Shown here piece after piece: positions 26,815 through 36,854 of a DNA stretch of 44,525 bases. Both the position numbers and the translations under genes were made by a program. Source of the stretch: CAYJKB01 sp964370625 (GTDB lineage Bacteria > Bacillota > Clostridia > Oscillospirales > Butyricicoccaceae); assembly GCA_964370625.1 (NCBI GenBank), contig CAYJKB010000014.1:1-44525 (forward strand). Reading direction: 5' to 3'. The notes beneath the pieces were generated by a model, which saw nothing but the letters and a program-made list of their open reading frames with translations, was not told where the DNA came from and ran no database searches. The first letter of the stretch is position 1, and each line of letters opens with the position of its first letter.

Positions 26815-27582
26815 TTATATTAAATCAATTATATTATGTTTCGATTTTACTATTTCATATTCTGTCCATTTTTTCCCATCTATAGATATAATGCAAGTAC
26901 ATTCTTCTTCTATTTCAGATTTTATAGGAATTATATAATCCCCATTTTGATCTGCAACTGTACTATATATTCTATAAATCTTTGATGCAGACTTTGTGAG
27001 CTTTGCTTCAAGTGGATTTTTCAGATAATATATCCCTTTTCCATCTGCTTTTTTATCAATTTCAAAAATTTCAGATATTTTTGCACCTTTTCCAAATGAA
27101 GCATATCTTTTTCCTACAATCTCATTTTTATCAGTTGCAAAAAGCATGATTTCATTTGATTTTGTATCTGTATAATCTTTAAGAAGCGTAAGCGATGGTA
27201 TCAGTGTTTTGCAAACAAGGCTTATACTCTCCTCTGCTTTCGCTTTTCCCACTACAATTGTTGTATCTTTTGGAAATGGATATGCTCTGTTTGGTTTTGC
27301 ATAAATTTTAATAGTTGGATTTAATGCATCAAGTATAGATGTATCTACATCTATAAATTGTGTACTATATACACTTCCTGAAATTTTTATCCGTTTAAGT
27401 GTATGTTCATTTTTTAAAAAAAGAAAGAAACCATCATTTTTAGCAATTGCTTTCTTTACAGGAATTGTATCCGATACAACTGAAATTTGTGATGATTTAA
27501 TCACTTTATCTGAAAAATCATCAATAACTGTTACAGCACATTCAAGGCTCATATTAATATTTATTCTTTGAATTTTATCCAT
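26815..27582 (-). CDS. Injection-system accessory protein, unknown
   Basis: A 255-aa protein without signal peptide or membrane helix. The first about 95 residues look like an Ig-like or carboxypeptidase-regulatory-like beta sandwich (VTVIDDFSDKVI...AIAKNDGFFLFL). Two further beta-rich segments follow. Some eCIS cap proteins carry such a sandwich fused behind their DUF4255 domain; here it is a separate gene just after the DUF4255 gene. I infer it is a partner of the cap or tip. AAAGGA lies 9 nt before the ATG. Confidence 0.65.
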   Translation of the reverse strand: MDKIQRININMSLECAVTVIDDFSDKVIKSSQISVVSDTIPVKKAIAKNDGFFLFLKNEHTLKRIKISGSVYSTQFIDVDTSILDALNPTIKIYAKPNRAYPFPKDTTIVVGKAKAEESISLVCKTLIPSLTLLKDYTDTKSNEIMLFATDKNEIVGKRYASFGKGAKISEIFEIDKKADGKGIYYLKNPLEAKLTKSASKIYRIYSTVADQNGDYIIPIKSEIEEECTCIISIDGKKWTEYEIVKSKHNIIDLI

Positions 27583-27635
27583 TTTTCAAGTTCCTTTCTA
27601 ATAAATATACAACTGAAAAAGAAAAAATCAAATTT

Positions 27636-28187
27636 TTATTCAATTGCAATAAAATTTGCCTGTGTAACACGTTTAGTTGTTTTAAGTTTTTCAGACATAA
27701 TTTCAACAGGTGTAACCTTATAAAAAAGAGATAATTTATATGCCATATTTGGAAACTGCCAAAGTTTTTGCTTTTCATCTGTTTCTAATGTTTGCATTAT
27801 AATATTTGGATTTAAAGCACTGGTTTTATCAAAGTCTAATACTGCATTATCTCTTAATACTTGAATTACTTTACCTATGATTTTTTGTTCTTCTGCTGCT
27901 TTAAATTTATTATCTGCTGTTGAATATGCTGTTATCATAAATGATAATGTAAGGAAAATTGAAGGGTATCTTTGATATGAGCTATCAAGTGTCAGCATTG
28001 ATGTATCATGCATTTCTTTGCTTTCTCTTACATCATAAAGATGTATACCAAGCAATATATCCCCTCGCTCATCAGGGCTACAGAGCCCTATGCTATCAGG
28101 ATTAGTAATTATATCAGGCACAAGATTATTTCGAAGCAAAGAAACTATTGCATTTCCTGTATCTACTATTGCAGTATACATTCCCAT
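27636..28187 (-). CDS. DUF4255 cap/terminator protein (Afp16/Pvc16-like)
   Basis: A DUF4255 (Pvc16 N-terminal domain) protein of about 183 aa. The family terminates the tube and sheath in Afp and PVC particles. Typical features are the opening helix with SLLRNNL, the strand ILLGIHLYDVRESKEMHD, YPSIFLTLSFMITAYS, and the closing beta region TPVEIMSEKLKTTKRV. Several Met codons cluster at the start (frame opens at 28211); I choose the MGMYTAIV start by comparison with the usual family length, with AAGGG 12 nt upstream. The true start is uncertain by up to eight residues. Confidence 0.85.
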   Translation of the reverse strand: MGMYTAIVDTGNAIVSLLRNNLVPDIITNPDSIGLCSPDERGDILLGIHLYDVRESKEMHDTSMLTLDSSYQRYPSIFLTLSFMITAYSTADNKFKAAEEQKIIGKVIQVLRDNAVLDFDKTSALNPNIIMQTLETDEKQKLWQFPNMAYKLSLFYKVTPVEIMSEKLKTTKRVTQANFIAIE

Positions 28188-28219
28188 AACTTTCAACATC
28201 CCTTCCATCATTAAGTTAT

Positions 28220-28251
28220 GTAACTTTCGCCTTTTGAAAAGCGAAAGCTAC
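28220..28251 (-). repeat. Inverted repeat between the MORN-protein and DUF4255 genes
   Basis: Arms of 11 bp (28220-28230 and 28241-28251) with one mismatch flank CTTTTGAAAA. There is no T run on the minus strand, so it is more likely an mRNA-processing or stabilising hairpin than a terminator. Confidence 0.5.
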
Positions 28252-28277
28252 ATATAAAATCGCTTTTTCTTTTAAAT

Positions 28278-30884
28278 TTATTTCACCATTTGTAAAACCA
28301 CAGCTTCACTAAATCCATCTATGTACAATGCTCTGATAACCATTCCATCTGATTGATATTCTACAGCTTTAACTTTTGAATTAGCAGATACATTGGTATA
28401 TCTATTATGATAAATATTTGATTGAGCAACAGAAACAAGATTATTTTCACCAAGTGTTTCGTTTGTTGTGTTTATAGGTGCACCTAATACATCTGCAATT
28501 TCATCTTGACTCATTCCTACATAAACTCCATTTATAGGCTGATTGTTCCAAATATCAATAGATTGCACTTCTCCAGCATTATTAGTTTGAACTGTAATTC
28601 CTATATTTTCACTTCTATCGCTATAGACTACAGCTTGTCCATCATTTAAATCCCAATCAAATTGTTGGGTGTTAAATGCAGACATAATCTCTGCAGAGCT
28701 TTGTCCCAATAAGGCACTATAATCAATTAATCCACTTTCTGTAACAGGCCCTGTATATGCATCAGATGATATTGGTGGTGTTGGCGTTGGAGTTTCTGGT
28801 TGCTCTGTTGGGTTTTCAGGCTGTGGTGACTCAGGGTCAATTATCACAGGAGGTGCTACATTTTCATCAGTATTATCTGTAGGTCCTACTGGAATTATTG
28901 GCTCTTGTGTCCCTGCGCCTTCAATATCTTGTCCTACACCTAATAACTCAGGTAATTCATACTTAATATAATTAGGTGTTTCAACAAAACCTTTAGCTCT
29001 CAGACTGCTATAATAACTTTCAAGAGCTTGCCAAATTGATTCATCTTCAGATGCTTCAGTTGTTTCAAATGCACCATTTACAAAGTTACCTTCAAAGATG
29101 ATTGTGCCACTTAGTGAATACATAGTTCCGTTACCATTATACACAGAATTAGAAAAACTTCCTTCATAAAGCACTTCTCCTGTAGGATAATAGAAAGTAC
29201 CTGTACCGCTATAGCTATCAGTAAACTCAGCTTCTAACACCAATGCACCAGTGCTTCCATCATAAACTTTACCTTTGCCGTAATATTGTCCATTTATATA
29301 TCCACCTTCATAAACAAGCACTTCGTTACTATTGTTAAATTTCACATCGCCATTAACTTTTCCTTGTTCGAATTCACCTTCATATAATAAAGCACCAGTA
29401 AAGCTATCAAATAATTTCCCAGCACCATCATTAGTACCATTAGTGAACATACCTTCATATGATAAAACACCTGTGTTTGCGTTATAAAGCTTTCCAATTC
29501 CCTCATATCGTTTATTGAAAATTCCACCTTCATACACAAGAACTCCAGAATCAGAATAAACTTTACCAGTTCCTTGATAATCACCTGATGAAAAATCACC
29601 TTCATATGAAACAAGTCCTAAATCATTGTATTGTGTCCCACTACCTTGATACAAATTATCAAGAAAGCTACCAACATAAAGAGGATTTCCTTCTATATCA
29701 TATAGTTCGCCTTCTCCATGATAATTGCCATTTACAAACTCACCTTGATATAAAATTGTTCCATCACTATTAAATAATTTGCCCACACCATTATATTCTC
29801 CATTGGAAAAATCACCTTCATATAATAATTGTCCACTTGGAGTATATAATAGCCCCATTCCGTTATATTGTCCATTTGCAAATTCACCACTATATCTTAG
29901 TTCTAATGTTACAGGGTCATAATATCTTCCTACTCCATTATAAGTATTGTCAGCAAAAGTACCTTCATATATTATATTCTCCCCAGAATAAATCTTGCCT
30001 TCACCATTCATTTTGCTATCAATAAAACCTCCATAATAAAGTTTATCTCCATTTTGATACACGGTTCCTATTCCATTGAACTTTCCACTTGCTAAATCAC
30101 CTTCATATACCTTGCTTCCATCTGCGGCAAGTAATATTCCATTTCCTGTTGGATAACCATTTTCAAAATCACCAGCAAATAATAAATTTCCATTATCATG
30201 ATAAACACTTCCAGCACCATTATAAAGTCCGCCTTTAAACTCGCCTTCATATTGCATTTCACCATTGCTATAATATAAAATGCCAGCTCCGTCATATTTA
30301 TTTTTAGATAAATTGCCAGTGTATTCTATTTTGCCATTTGGATAATAACTCTCGCCTTCCCCTTCATACATTTCATTTAAGAAATATCCTTCATATAATA
30401 AATTTCCCACTGAATTATAAAGCTTTCCAAAACCCGTAATCCTTCCATTAGAAAGTTCTCCTATGTAGATACTTTTATTAGTTTCATTTGATAATAAATC
30501 AACTTTGCCAGAATATCCTAACATTTGAGTTTCATTTATATACATCGTTTTAGTGAAAAAAGCTGATATAACTATCGGATGTAAAAAATATAAATATAAT
30601 ATCGGAACAACTAGTGATATTATCAATACAATAATAACAAGTTTTTTAGCTACATAGTGATTTGGTAGTGAAAAGTAATCTTTTAGTGTGGTTGGTTTTC
30701 CTTTAATAAGTCCTGTAAATCCTTTACGAACATCAGATAAAATACGGCTAGTTATTCCGGTTGGATTTATTGCACGCATTGCCTTTCTATAAAGATTATA
30801 AAGAGGCAATGTAAATATGCGAACAAGTCGTTGAGAACCTATTTGAAGTGTTCTAAGCAAATTAAAATTATTAGTAAATCGCAT
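28278..30884 (-). CDS. Membrane protein with about 20 MORN repeats
   Basis: An 868-aa protein. Residues 1-80 are basic and probably cytoplasmic; one hydrophobic segment (81-110) crosses the membrane. Residues about 125-610 are about 20 MORN repeats of roughly 23-25 residues, pattern YEGxFxNGxYNGxGxxY. A Pro/Thr/Glu-rich linker (about 670-710) leads to a C-terminal globular domain with VYVGMSQDEIADVLGAP, reminiscent of SmpA/OmlA-type folds. The charge pattern puts the MORN array and C-terminus outside the membrane. MORN arrays form long, rigid beta rods and bind lipids or proteins. In the middle of the injection operon this is a candidate envelope scaffold. The start follows AAAGGGGAGG. Function is inferred. 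Confidence 0.85.
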   Translation of the reverse strand: MRFTNNFNLLRTLQIGSQRLVRIFTLPLYNLYRKAMRAINPTGITSRILSDVRKGFTGLIKGKPTTLKDYFSLPNHYVAKKLVIIVLIISLVVPILYLYFLHPIVISAFFTKTMYINETQMLGYSGKVDLLSNETNKSIYIGELSNGRITGFGKLYNSVGNLLYEGYFLNEMYEGEGESYYPNGKIEYTGNLSKNKYDGAGILYYSNGEMQYEGEFKGGLYNGAGSVYHDNGNLLFAGDFENGYPTGNGILLAADGSKVYEGDLASGKFNGIGTVYQNGDKLYYGGFIDSKMNGEGKIYSGENIIYEGTFADNTYNGVGRYYDPVTLELRYSGEFANGQYNGMGLLYTPSGQLLYEGDFSNGEYNGVGKLFNSDGTILYQGEFVNGNYHGEGELYDIEGNPLYVGSFLDNLYQGSGTQYNDLGLVSYEGDFSSGDYQGTGKVYSDSGVLVYEGGIFNKRYEGIGKLYNANTGVLSYEGMFTNGTNDGAGKLFDSFTGALLYEGEFEQGKVNGDVKFNNSNEVLVYEGGYINGQYYGKGKVYDGSTGALVLEAEFTDSYSGTGTFYYPTGEVLYEGSFSNSVYNGNGTMYSLSGTIIFEGNFVNGAFETTEASEDESIWQALESYYSSLRAKGFVETPNYIKYELPELLGVGQDIEGAGTQEPIIPVGPTDNTDENVAPPVIIDPESPQPENPTEQPETPTPTPPISSDAYTGPVTESGLIDYSALLGQSSAEIMSAFNTQQFDWDLNDGQAVVYSDRSENIGITVQTNNAGEVQSIDIWNNQPINGVYVGMSQDEIADVLGAPINTTNETLGENNLVSVAQSNIYHNRYTNVSANSKVKAVEYQSDGMVIRALYIDGFSEAVVLQMVK

Positions 30885-30896
30885 AATACCTCCCCT

Positions 30897-31763
30897 TTAT
30901 TCTATAGATAATGTACCTATATTCGTTATGTATTTTCCACCTTGAGAATATACGTTTACTGGCGGATTAATTATTGAATAAATTAAAAATCCAAACAATA
31001 TTATAATAACAATCCCAGTGCAAACTGGTTTAAAATATTTCATCATTTTTTTAATTCTATCCCATAATCTATGTAGGAAATTACGAGGCTCAAATTTATT
31101 TTGTGATTGTAATTGCGACATCTGGTGATAAACTTTATCAAAAGCTGCGTAGATATTAATATATTTATCAAATTCACCTACTGTAAGCTTTTTAATAAAA
31201 TCATTTAATTCTTCACTAATAATTGCAGCAATTTCTTCTTTAAATAAAGTTTTCAAGGTGTATGCAAGTTCATTTTGAAAAAGCCCAAAAGATAATAAAT
31301 TATACATCATCATTTCTTTAAGCATATAATTAAAATAACTATTATGGCTCTCATCAACCATTATGTTTTCAAGCTTAATCACTTCATACTGAATGCAATA
31401 AGGCATATCTTGAATACTTATTTTTTCAAGCAAATTCCTTGCTATTTCTAGTTTCTCACGAACTCGCAAATTACCTTCTGCTATCTTTTCTTCAAGTTTT
31501 TGATGTTCTTCATATTTAAATACCACATGAAATTTACCATTTTGAGAAAAGCACTCACTAAAATCATCAAATGATATATTACTTTTTTGTGATGCGAAAA
31601 AAGGTAGTACATGGTAAATCAACTCAGCATTTTTAAGACATAATATCATAAATTTTTCATCGCTATTTTTGTAAATATCTCTACAAAGAAAAATATCTAC
31701 ATCTTCGCTGTTTTTCATAACACGAATTACAGAAAATCCATGTTCAGGAGTTTGAATTACCAT
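30897..31763 (-). CDS. Membrane-anchored pseudokinase-like protein
   Basis: A 288-aa protein. Residues 1-225 resemble a small protein-kinase fold that has lost catalysis: a beta-3-like MILCLKN, a hinge-like HVVFKYEE, and YEVIKLENIMVDE (126-138) in the place of the catalytic loop HRDxKxxNxxxD, without the catalytic Asp. No DFG is visible. A single helix (247-265) then crosses the membrane, leaving 23 residues outside. The arrangement, an N-terminal cytoplasmic pseudokinase followed by one helix, recalls EssB/YukC of type VII secretion, although I see no direct sequence match. It lies 12 nt before the MORN gene and is probably its partner. Confidence 0.6.
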   Translation of the reverse strand: MVIQTPEHGFSVIRVMKNSEDVDIFLCRDIYKNSDEKFMILCLKNAELIYHVLPFFASQKSNISFDDFSECFSQNGKFHVVFKYEEHQKLEEKIAEGNLRVREKLEIARNLLEKISIQDMPYCIQYEVIKLENIMVDESHNSYFNYMLKEMMMYNLLSFGLFQNELAYTLKTLFKEEIAAIISEELNDFIKKLTVGEFDKYINIYAAFDKVYHQMSQLQSQNKFEPRNFLHRLWDRIKKMMKYFKPVCTGIVIIILFGFLIYSIINPPVNVYSQGGKYITNIGTLSIE

Positions 31764-31772
31764 AGTTTAATC

Positions 31773-33545
31773 TCACCTTTCTTCCCTTACTACTACATAA
31801 GTCGAAGCTACAATTTCAGGATATGCGATGCTAGATACTATAATTTCATATACACCAGGTACATTTGGTGCTATATACATTCCATTAGCATCAATCGTGC
31901 CACTTCCATTTTCTTTTAGTGACCATTTAATTCTTTTATCTGAAATATTAGTAAAAACTGCTTCAAAATAACAAGTTTCACGCACTGATATATCTTTCAT
32001 ATCAGGTTTGATTAATATACTCTTAACTGTCAGGTCATGTACTGTTTCTTTTCTGTCTTTTATAGCAGTCCAATCAATTCTAACTTTTCTTGCGTTAGTA
32101 GTTTCATTTATTTTAATACCAATTTTAAAAGTTCCATCTTTAACATTCACTTTTGATGCCATACTAATATTCGCAATATCGTTTTCTTCATTTTCAAAAA
32201 TATCAGATTGTCCAAATATACGTTCGCTATCGTCACTATCCCCAGTTAGCTGACCTAATATAATTTGCACAGCACCTAAACCTAAACCATGAGTTATAGA
32301 TTCTGTAAAAAATTTCTGTTCAGGTCTGCCTCCAATTCCAAGTTCAATCACAGCTGTTCCTGTTGATATCATCGGAATAATACTATTATCACTATTTTGA
32401 GCATTTAACCCACCTTTAGAAATAGAAACTTTATTAGTCAGTGCTTGTAGTCGTTCTATTTCATAAGTATCCATATTATTCATAACAGAACTTAATGAAG
32501 TATTAAATACATACTGATTAAAAGGCATATTTTCAATGCTTTCAATTATAAAAGTACTACCTGCTCTAATAATTCCGATTTTTGCAAGATAAATACTTTG
32601 TTGGAAAGTATTTTTAACGATTTCTTCCATCGCTGTTTTATAGTATAAATTTGTAACTTCTTCTTTAGGATTATTCTTTACAATTCTACACTTATTAATA
32701 TTTTCAATGTCTACATTTACAACTTTTTCACCAATTTTCACAGTGAAACTGCCCTTTTTAACCTCAATTTTACCTTCAGTATCTACAACATTAGTTGTTT
32801 TCAGCTTATGGCTTATAAAATATTTCCCTGCTTTTGAAACATTGCGTTCATCAAATTCTATTTTCAAATTTTCTTTGCCATCAGCTGTAATACAAGTTAA
32901 ATCAAGGTCATAATTCACTGAAAAAGGTTGCTGCGCTCCCATGTTTTCAATTATAAGTTTTAGCTCAAAATTGCTATCACTTTTAACAAACTTAGGAATA
33001 ATTTGTTTTATTCTAATTCCATTACCCCAATAAATTGTTGCTTTGTCTCTATAGTATCCATCTGCCCAAAATCCATCTATATCAGGCTCTAAAGATGTTA
33101 AATACATTTTATATCCTTCAGACATTTTATTGAATTGGCGATTAGATACAGAACTTGCATCTGCATTTGCAATGCTATGTACAGGATTTTTTTCTTCTTC
33201 GGCATAGTCAATACACAGATACATATATCCCATATCTTCTACGTCTGAATCGCTTTCAAATCCATTTATCATATTTAGTTTTTTAATCACAGGAGTATCA
33301 ATAACGATTTCACGTCCAGCAAAATCAAGTGCAAATCCCATTTCCACTGAAATTGCTGTATCATCAACACGTACAACATTCATTCCTGTAACAACGCCTG
33401 TACCATGTAAAAAACGATTTAACATACGTCTTTTATCATTAATGTATTTTTGTTCTGATTTAAAATCATCTACAGATAAAAGTTTACCATAAAAATAGTT
33501 ATTTCTTTCAAATGGAAAATATTTTAAATTCTTCAAACTTCTCAT
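31773..33545 (-). CDS. Baseplate-associated injection-system protein with Ig-like C-terminus
   Basis: A 590-aa protein of a type often seen in eCIS and related phage-tail-like loci. Its opening (FPFERNNYFYGKLLSVDDF, then a helix and RFLHGTGVVTGMNVV) is characteristic. A large central beta-rich region follows. The last about 85 residues form a bacterial Ig-like (Big2-type) domain with WSLKENGSGTIDANGMY. It probably decorates the baseplate or acts as a short fibre. AAAGG abuts the ATG, so a TTG three codons downstream, 8 nt from AAAGG, may be the real start. It follows the tail-protein-I-like gene by 18 nt. Confidence 0.72.
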   Translation of the reverse strand: MRSLKNLKYFPFERNNYFYGKLLSVDDFKSEQKYINDKRRMLNRFLHGTGVVTGMNVVRVDDTAISVEMGFALDFAGREIVIDTPVIKKLNMINGFESDSDVEDMGYMYLCIDYAEEEKNPVHSIANADASSVSNRQFNKMSEGYKMYLTSLEPDIDGFWADGYYRDKATIYWGNGIRIKQIIPKFVKSDSNFELKLIIENMGAQQPFSVNYDLDLTCITADGKENLKIEFDERNVSKAGKYFISHKLKTTNVVDTEGKIEVKKGSFTVKIGEKVVNVDIENINKCRIVKNNPKEEVTNLYYKTAMEEIVKNTFQQSIYLAKIGIIRAGSTFIIESIENMPFNQYVFNTSLSSVMNNMDTYEIERLQALTNKVSISKGGLNAQNSDNSIIPMISTGTAVIELGIGGRPEQKFFTESITHGLGLGAVQIILGQLTGDSDDSERIFGQSDIFENEENDIANISMASKVNVKDGTFKIGIKINETTNARKVRIDWTAIKDRKETVHDLTVKSILIKPDMKDISVRETCYFEAVFTNISDKRIKWSLKENGSGTIDANGMYIAPNVPGVYEIIVSSIAYPEIVASTYVVVREER

Positions 33546-33563
33546 CCTTTCAGTTTTGGAATT

Positions 33564-34742
33564 TTATTCTTCTTTATATGTATCATCTTCAGCTAAAGTT
33601 GTAAATGAAATTGCTGAAAGCCCATCTAAACTCGCCTCTCTTAAATGTTCAAGATGTGCATTAACTCCTAAATATACATAATTATCTAAGAATAAATAAG
33701 GTTTTAATACCACTACATTTACGTCCATAAAAGCAGGTTTTGCATTTTCTACTATACTAAGTAAAGTTTTATATTTTTTTGTTGTTGGAACATCATCTTC
33801 ACTTACAAGAATGTGAAAACAATATGGATTATCCCCATAAAGTTTTTCACTTAAATTTGCAATTTGTGCATTATCAATTCCATTTTTAATATCATAATTT
33901 TCAAGAATAATTGGTTCTACGCCTAAATATAATTTAACTATTTCTTTTATATAACGCCTAGTTCCACGAATTTTATATAATCTCATAGCATTTTTTATTA
34001 AATATCGTAGTTTTTCATCATCCCACACATATCCATCATCAATAGCTATCCAATCACTTAAAAACCAAAGAAATTCACCTTCTGCTGTATCAGGGTTAAA
34101 ATAATTCGATATATTATTGATTTTATATTCAAGATCTTCGTTCATCGTTTGGAAGATATATAAAAATCTTTCAAGAAAATCATTTCCATCTTGCAGAAAA
34201 ATTTCTGGAAGATAATTCATCCAATTTTCTCGTTCTAAATAGATTTTCATATCATGAATTATAGGGGATTTTCCGGTTTGACCAAAAAATTCAATTGTCA
34301 TCCACATATATCGTCCTTTAGCTTCGTGAATTAATATATCTTTCGGACTTAATGATGTTTTAACAAGATATGGCTTTATATATTTTTCTTTTTGAACATA
34401 ATCAATTTTCTCATCTTCGAAAAATTCTTTAATATCACGATATCCTTCACCTGTATTTATATATGGTAATTCTGATGAATAAAATTTAAATCTAATAGAA
34501 GCATCGCCTAGATCCTCTGAATTTACTAATATTCTATGCCATCCCTCTAAGCTTTCTTTTTTATCTAGTACCTTTGTAAAAAAAATACCATAATCTAAGC
34601 TTTGGTTTTCATCTTCATTTTTTGTGAGCAATGACTTTTCTTTTAGGGTGAGTTTTCCGCTTTTATAGATCATATTATGTAAATATCCTTTTGTAAAATC
34701 CACCGTTTTATTAAAAACAAAGTATTTTACTCTATTATGCAT
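33564..34742 (-). CDS. Phage tail protein I-like baseplate protein
   Basis: A 392-aa protein. The N-terminal about 165 residues are a beta-rich accessory region. From about residue 168 it matches the phage tail protein I / TIGR02242-type domain: YLPEIFLQ, DFLERFLYIFQTM, then WLSDWIA-like FLSDWIAIDDGYVWDDEKLR and LYKIRGTRRYIKEIVKLYLG. These proteins join the baseplate wedge to fibres in contractile tails. The gene sits directly after the two J-like proteins, the order expected for P2/PBSX-like baseplates. A GGGAGTG site precedes the ATG. Confidence 0.85.
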   Translation of the reverse strand: MHNRVKYFVFNKTVDFTKGYLHNMIYKSGKLTLKEKSLLTKNEDENQSLDYGIFFTKVLDKKESLEGWHRILVNSEDLGDASIRFKFYSSELPYINTGEGYRDIKEFFEDEKIDYVQKEKYIKPYLVKTSLSPKDILIHEAKGRYMWMTIEFFGQTGKSPIIHDMKIYLERENWMNYLPEIFLQDGNDFLERFLYIFQTMNEDLEYKINNISNYFNPDTAEGEFLWFLSDWIAIDDGYVWDDEKLRYLIKNAMRLYKIRGTRRYIKEIVKLYLGVEPIILENYDIKNGIDNAQIANLSEKLYGDNPYCFHILVSEDDVPTTKKYKTLLSIVENAKPAFMDVNVVVLKPYLFLDNYVYLGVNAHLEHLREASLDGLSAISFTTLAEDDTYKEE

Positions 34743-34746
34743 ATAC

Positions 34747-36849
34747 TCACTCCCTTTCTGATATTAGAATAATTTCATTCGTGCTAAGATATGTTACAGC
34801 GTTTGGCATAAGCTTTATGTCTCCATTGATAGTACGTCTTATATTTTTACCTTGTGCATCAATTACAAGCGAATTAATTGCTGAAACACAATCTAAACTA
34901 TCAATTATTCCATAAATCATATTGTAATAAACTGTTTTTCCAAACCCTGACATCTCTTCTTTGAAAAATTTGCAAATTGCATTTTCAATAATTTCTTCAG
35001 CATCTCTATAATTTGCTTTAACTTCTATTTCAGATATTATAACAATTCCGATATATTCAGGTGATAAAATATTTATATTAGTGCCAATCAACTTTTTATC
35101 ATCAAGATTATTCATAATTGTTTTTATATACGGAATGCTAAGTCTTCTTTTTTCATTTGATGAAAAAGGTTCAACTACAATAGAAATACTGTTTTCATTC
35201 ACACTTCCATCATTTTTTAAAACTCTTTCAGCAGGCAAAACCTTGCAATTTTTAATCATAAGCCCACCTGTGTTTCTTACGAGGTATTCATAATCGTAAT
35301 TTGTAACTGCACGCTCTACTTTATGCTGACTTCTTTTAAATCTTAGAAAACACTCGTCAATGCTTTCTGCATCTCTCCCACCAAGGCTGCCTTTATGATT
35401 AATAACATCAACTTCTCCAAAAAAATCTTCAAATACATTGATTTGTTTTTCTGTTATATTCCCAAGCTGACCTTTGCTTTCTTTAGCTGAAATTATCTTA
35501 ATTTTCCCTTCAGGTGCATACCCTTTTTCACAATCCCCAAAATATATGGTTGATTTTTCTTCCGAATACATAAAATGTAAATCTTCAGGTGTTGACTTTG
35601 TAAAGCTGTCTACTCTAACAAAATCTTCATAATATCCTTGTTCATTTTCAGCCATTACACAAAGATTTTCAGCCATAATATCTTTAATATCTAGTGCATA
35701 TTGCTGATATGGAAAACCATCACCGTCTGCTAAATGTCTATCTAGTGTAAATTCATCATCAAAACAAATAATTCTATAAGCTTTTACTTCTTTATTTTTC
35801 AAAAGCTCTTTACCCAGTTGTATATCAACTGACATTTCATTGAAATCTTGTTTAATTTTAAAATCATTTGTCTCTATCCATTTATTGCCCACATTATAAT
35901 AAACCTCAATTTTACCATTAAATGCAAGTGCATGATTTATTTTCAATGTTTTAAGCTTTTGTATAGAAACATCAAAATCTTCATATATAGATAGTGTTTT
36001 TCTTTGAAATACTCTAACTCCATTTACATTAATGCAAGATAATATAGGTGATATATCATAGAAACTTTGCTCAACTGTAGCTTTTATCCAATAACCCAAG
36101 CTGTGACCTTCTAAATTACTTTCATGCATTTCAGCAGATAATTTAAAAGATATTTTACCATCATAAAGAAAATCATGAGTTTCATCTATTACTTCATCCA
36201 TAGTTTTAAAACCATTTTCAGTTAAATACTCCCATTTTATTTTTGCAAGTGGAACAAAATCTTTACTCATTTCATTTCGTTTAACACTATAATCATTGAA
36301 AATATCTACATATATATTCTCACTTTTATTTTTTTCAAATGCAGTATCAAAGCATAAATATAAACTTTCACCTCCACAAGGCCGTTTACCAAATACTTCT
36401 AAATTCATTCTTGAACTATCAACTTCTATTTGATTTTTAAAGGAAATTATATTCCCATCTATCTTAGAAAATCCATCTATCAATGTTCTTTTTAAACAAG
36501 TTACTTTTTCATCGGTTTCAAAAGTAATATCAAATGCTTTAAGCCTAGTGGCATTCGGAAAAGTCATTTTTCCTTCTTTAGGATTTACCATAACAAGTGC
36601 TGATGAACTTTTCTTCTTATGCAGACTTTGACCTAATATGCTAAGATATGCAATCCTCATTTCTGTACTTAATTGATTTAAATGATATTGTTGTGCTTCT
36701 GTCATAAATGAAAGTAATTCTATCAAAGTTATACCAGGGTCATGAGCATTATAATCACTCCACTGCGGTGCATATTTATAAATTGATTTAATTGCGCTAT
36801 CTGCTAAATCATTATATCTTTCCTTATCAAGATTAATCTTTGGAAGCAT
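34747..36849 (-). CDS. Baseplate wedge protein, J-like (Afp12-type)
   Basis: A 700-aa protein of the putative baseplate assembly family. The N-terminus (YAPQWSDYNAHDPGITLIELLSF) is the typical opening, and the C-terminal third holds the J-like core (GQLGNITEKQINVFEDF; GGRDAESIDECFLRFKR; NYDYEYLVRNTGG). It forms one of the two large wedge components that link hub to sheath. GAGAGGTGAT lies upstream of the ATG, and only 4 nt separate it from the next gene. The pair with the 979-aa protein upstream matches Afp11/Afp12 of eCIS. Confidence 0.87.
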   Translation of the reverse strand: MLPKINLDKERYNDLADSAIKSIYKYAPQWSDYNAHDPGITLIELLSFMTEAQQYHLNQLSTEMRIAYLSILGQSLHKKKSSSALVMVNPKEGKMTFPNATRLKAFDITFETDEKVTCLKRTLIDGFSKIDGNIISFKNQIEVDSSRMNLEVFGKRPCGGESLYLCFDTAFEKNKSENIYVDIFNDYSVKRNEMSKDFVPLAKIKWEYLTENGFKTMDEVIDETHDFLYDGKISFKLSAEMHESNLEGHSLGYWIKATVEQSFYDISPILSCINVNGVRVFQRKTLSIYEDFDVSIQKLKTLKINHALAFNGKIEVYYNVGNKWIETNDFKIKQDFNEMSVDIQLGKELLKNKEVKAYRIICFDDEFTLDRHLADGDGFPYQQYALDIKDIMAENLCVMAENEQGYYEDFVRVDSFTKSTPEDLHFMYSEEKSTIYFGDCEKGYAPEGKIKIISAKESKGQLGNITEKQINVFEDFFGEVDVINHKGSLGGRDAESIDECFLRFKRSQHKVERAVTNYDYEYLVRNTGGLMIKNCKVLPAERVLKNDGSVNENSISIVVEPFSSNEKRRLSIPYIKTIMNNLDDKKLIGTNINILSPEYIGIVIISEIEVKANYRDAEEIIENAICKFFKEEMSGFGKTVYYNMIYGIIDSLDCVSAINSLVIDAQGKNIRRTINGDIKLMPNAVTYLSTNEIILISERE

Positions 36850-36854
36850 CTATA

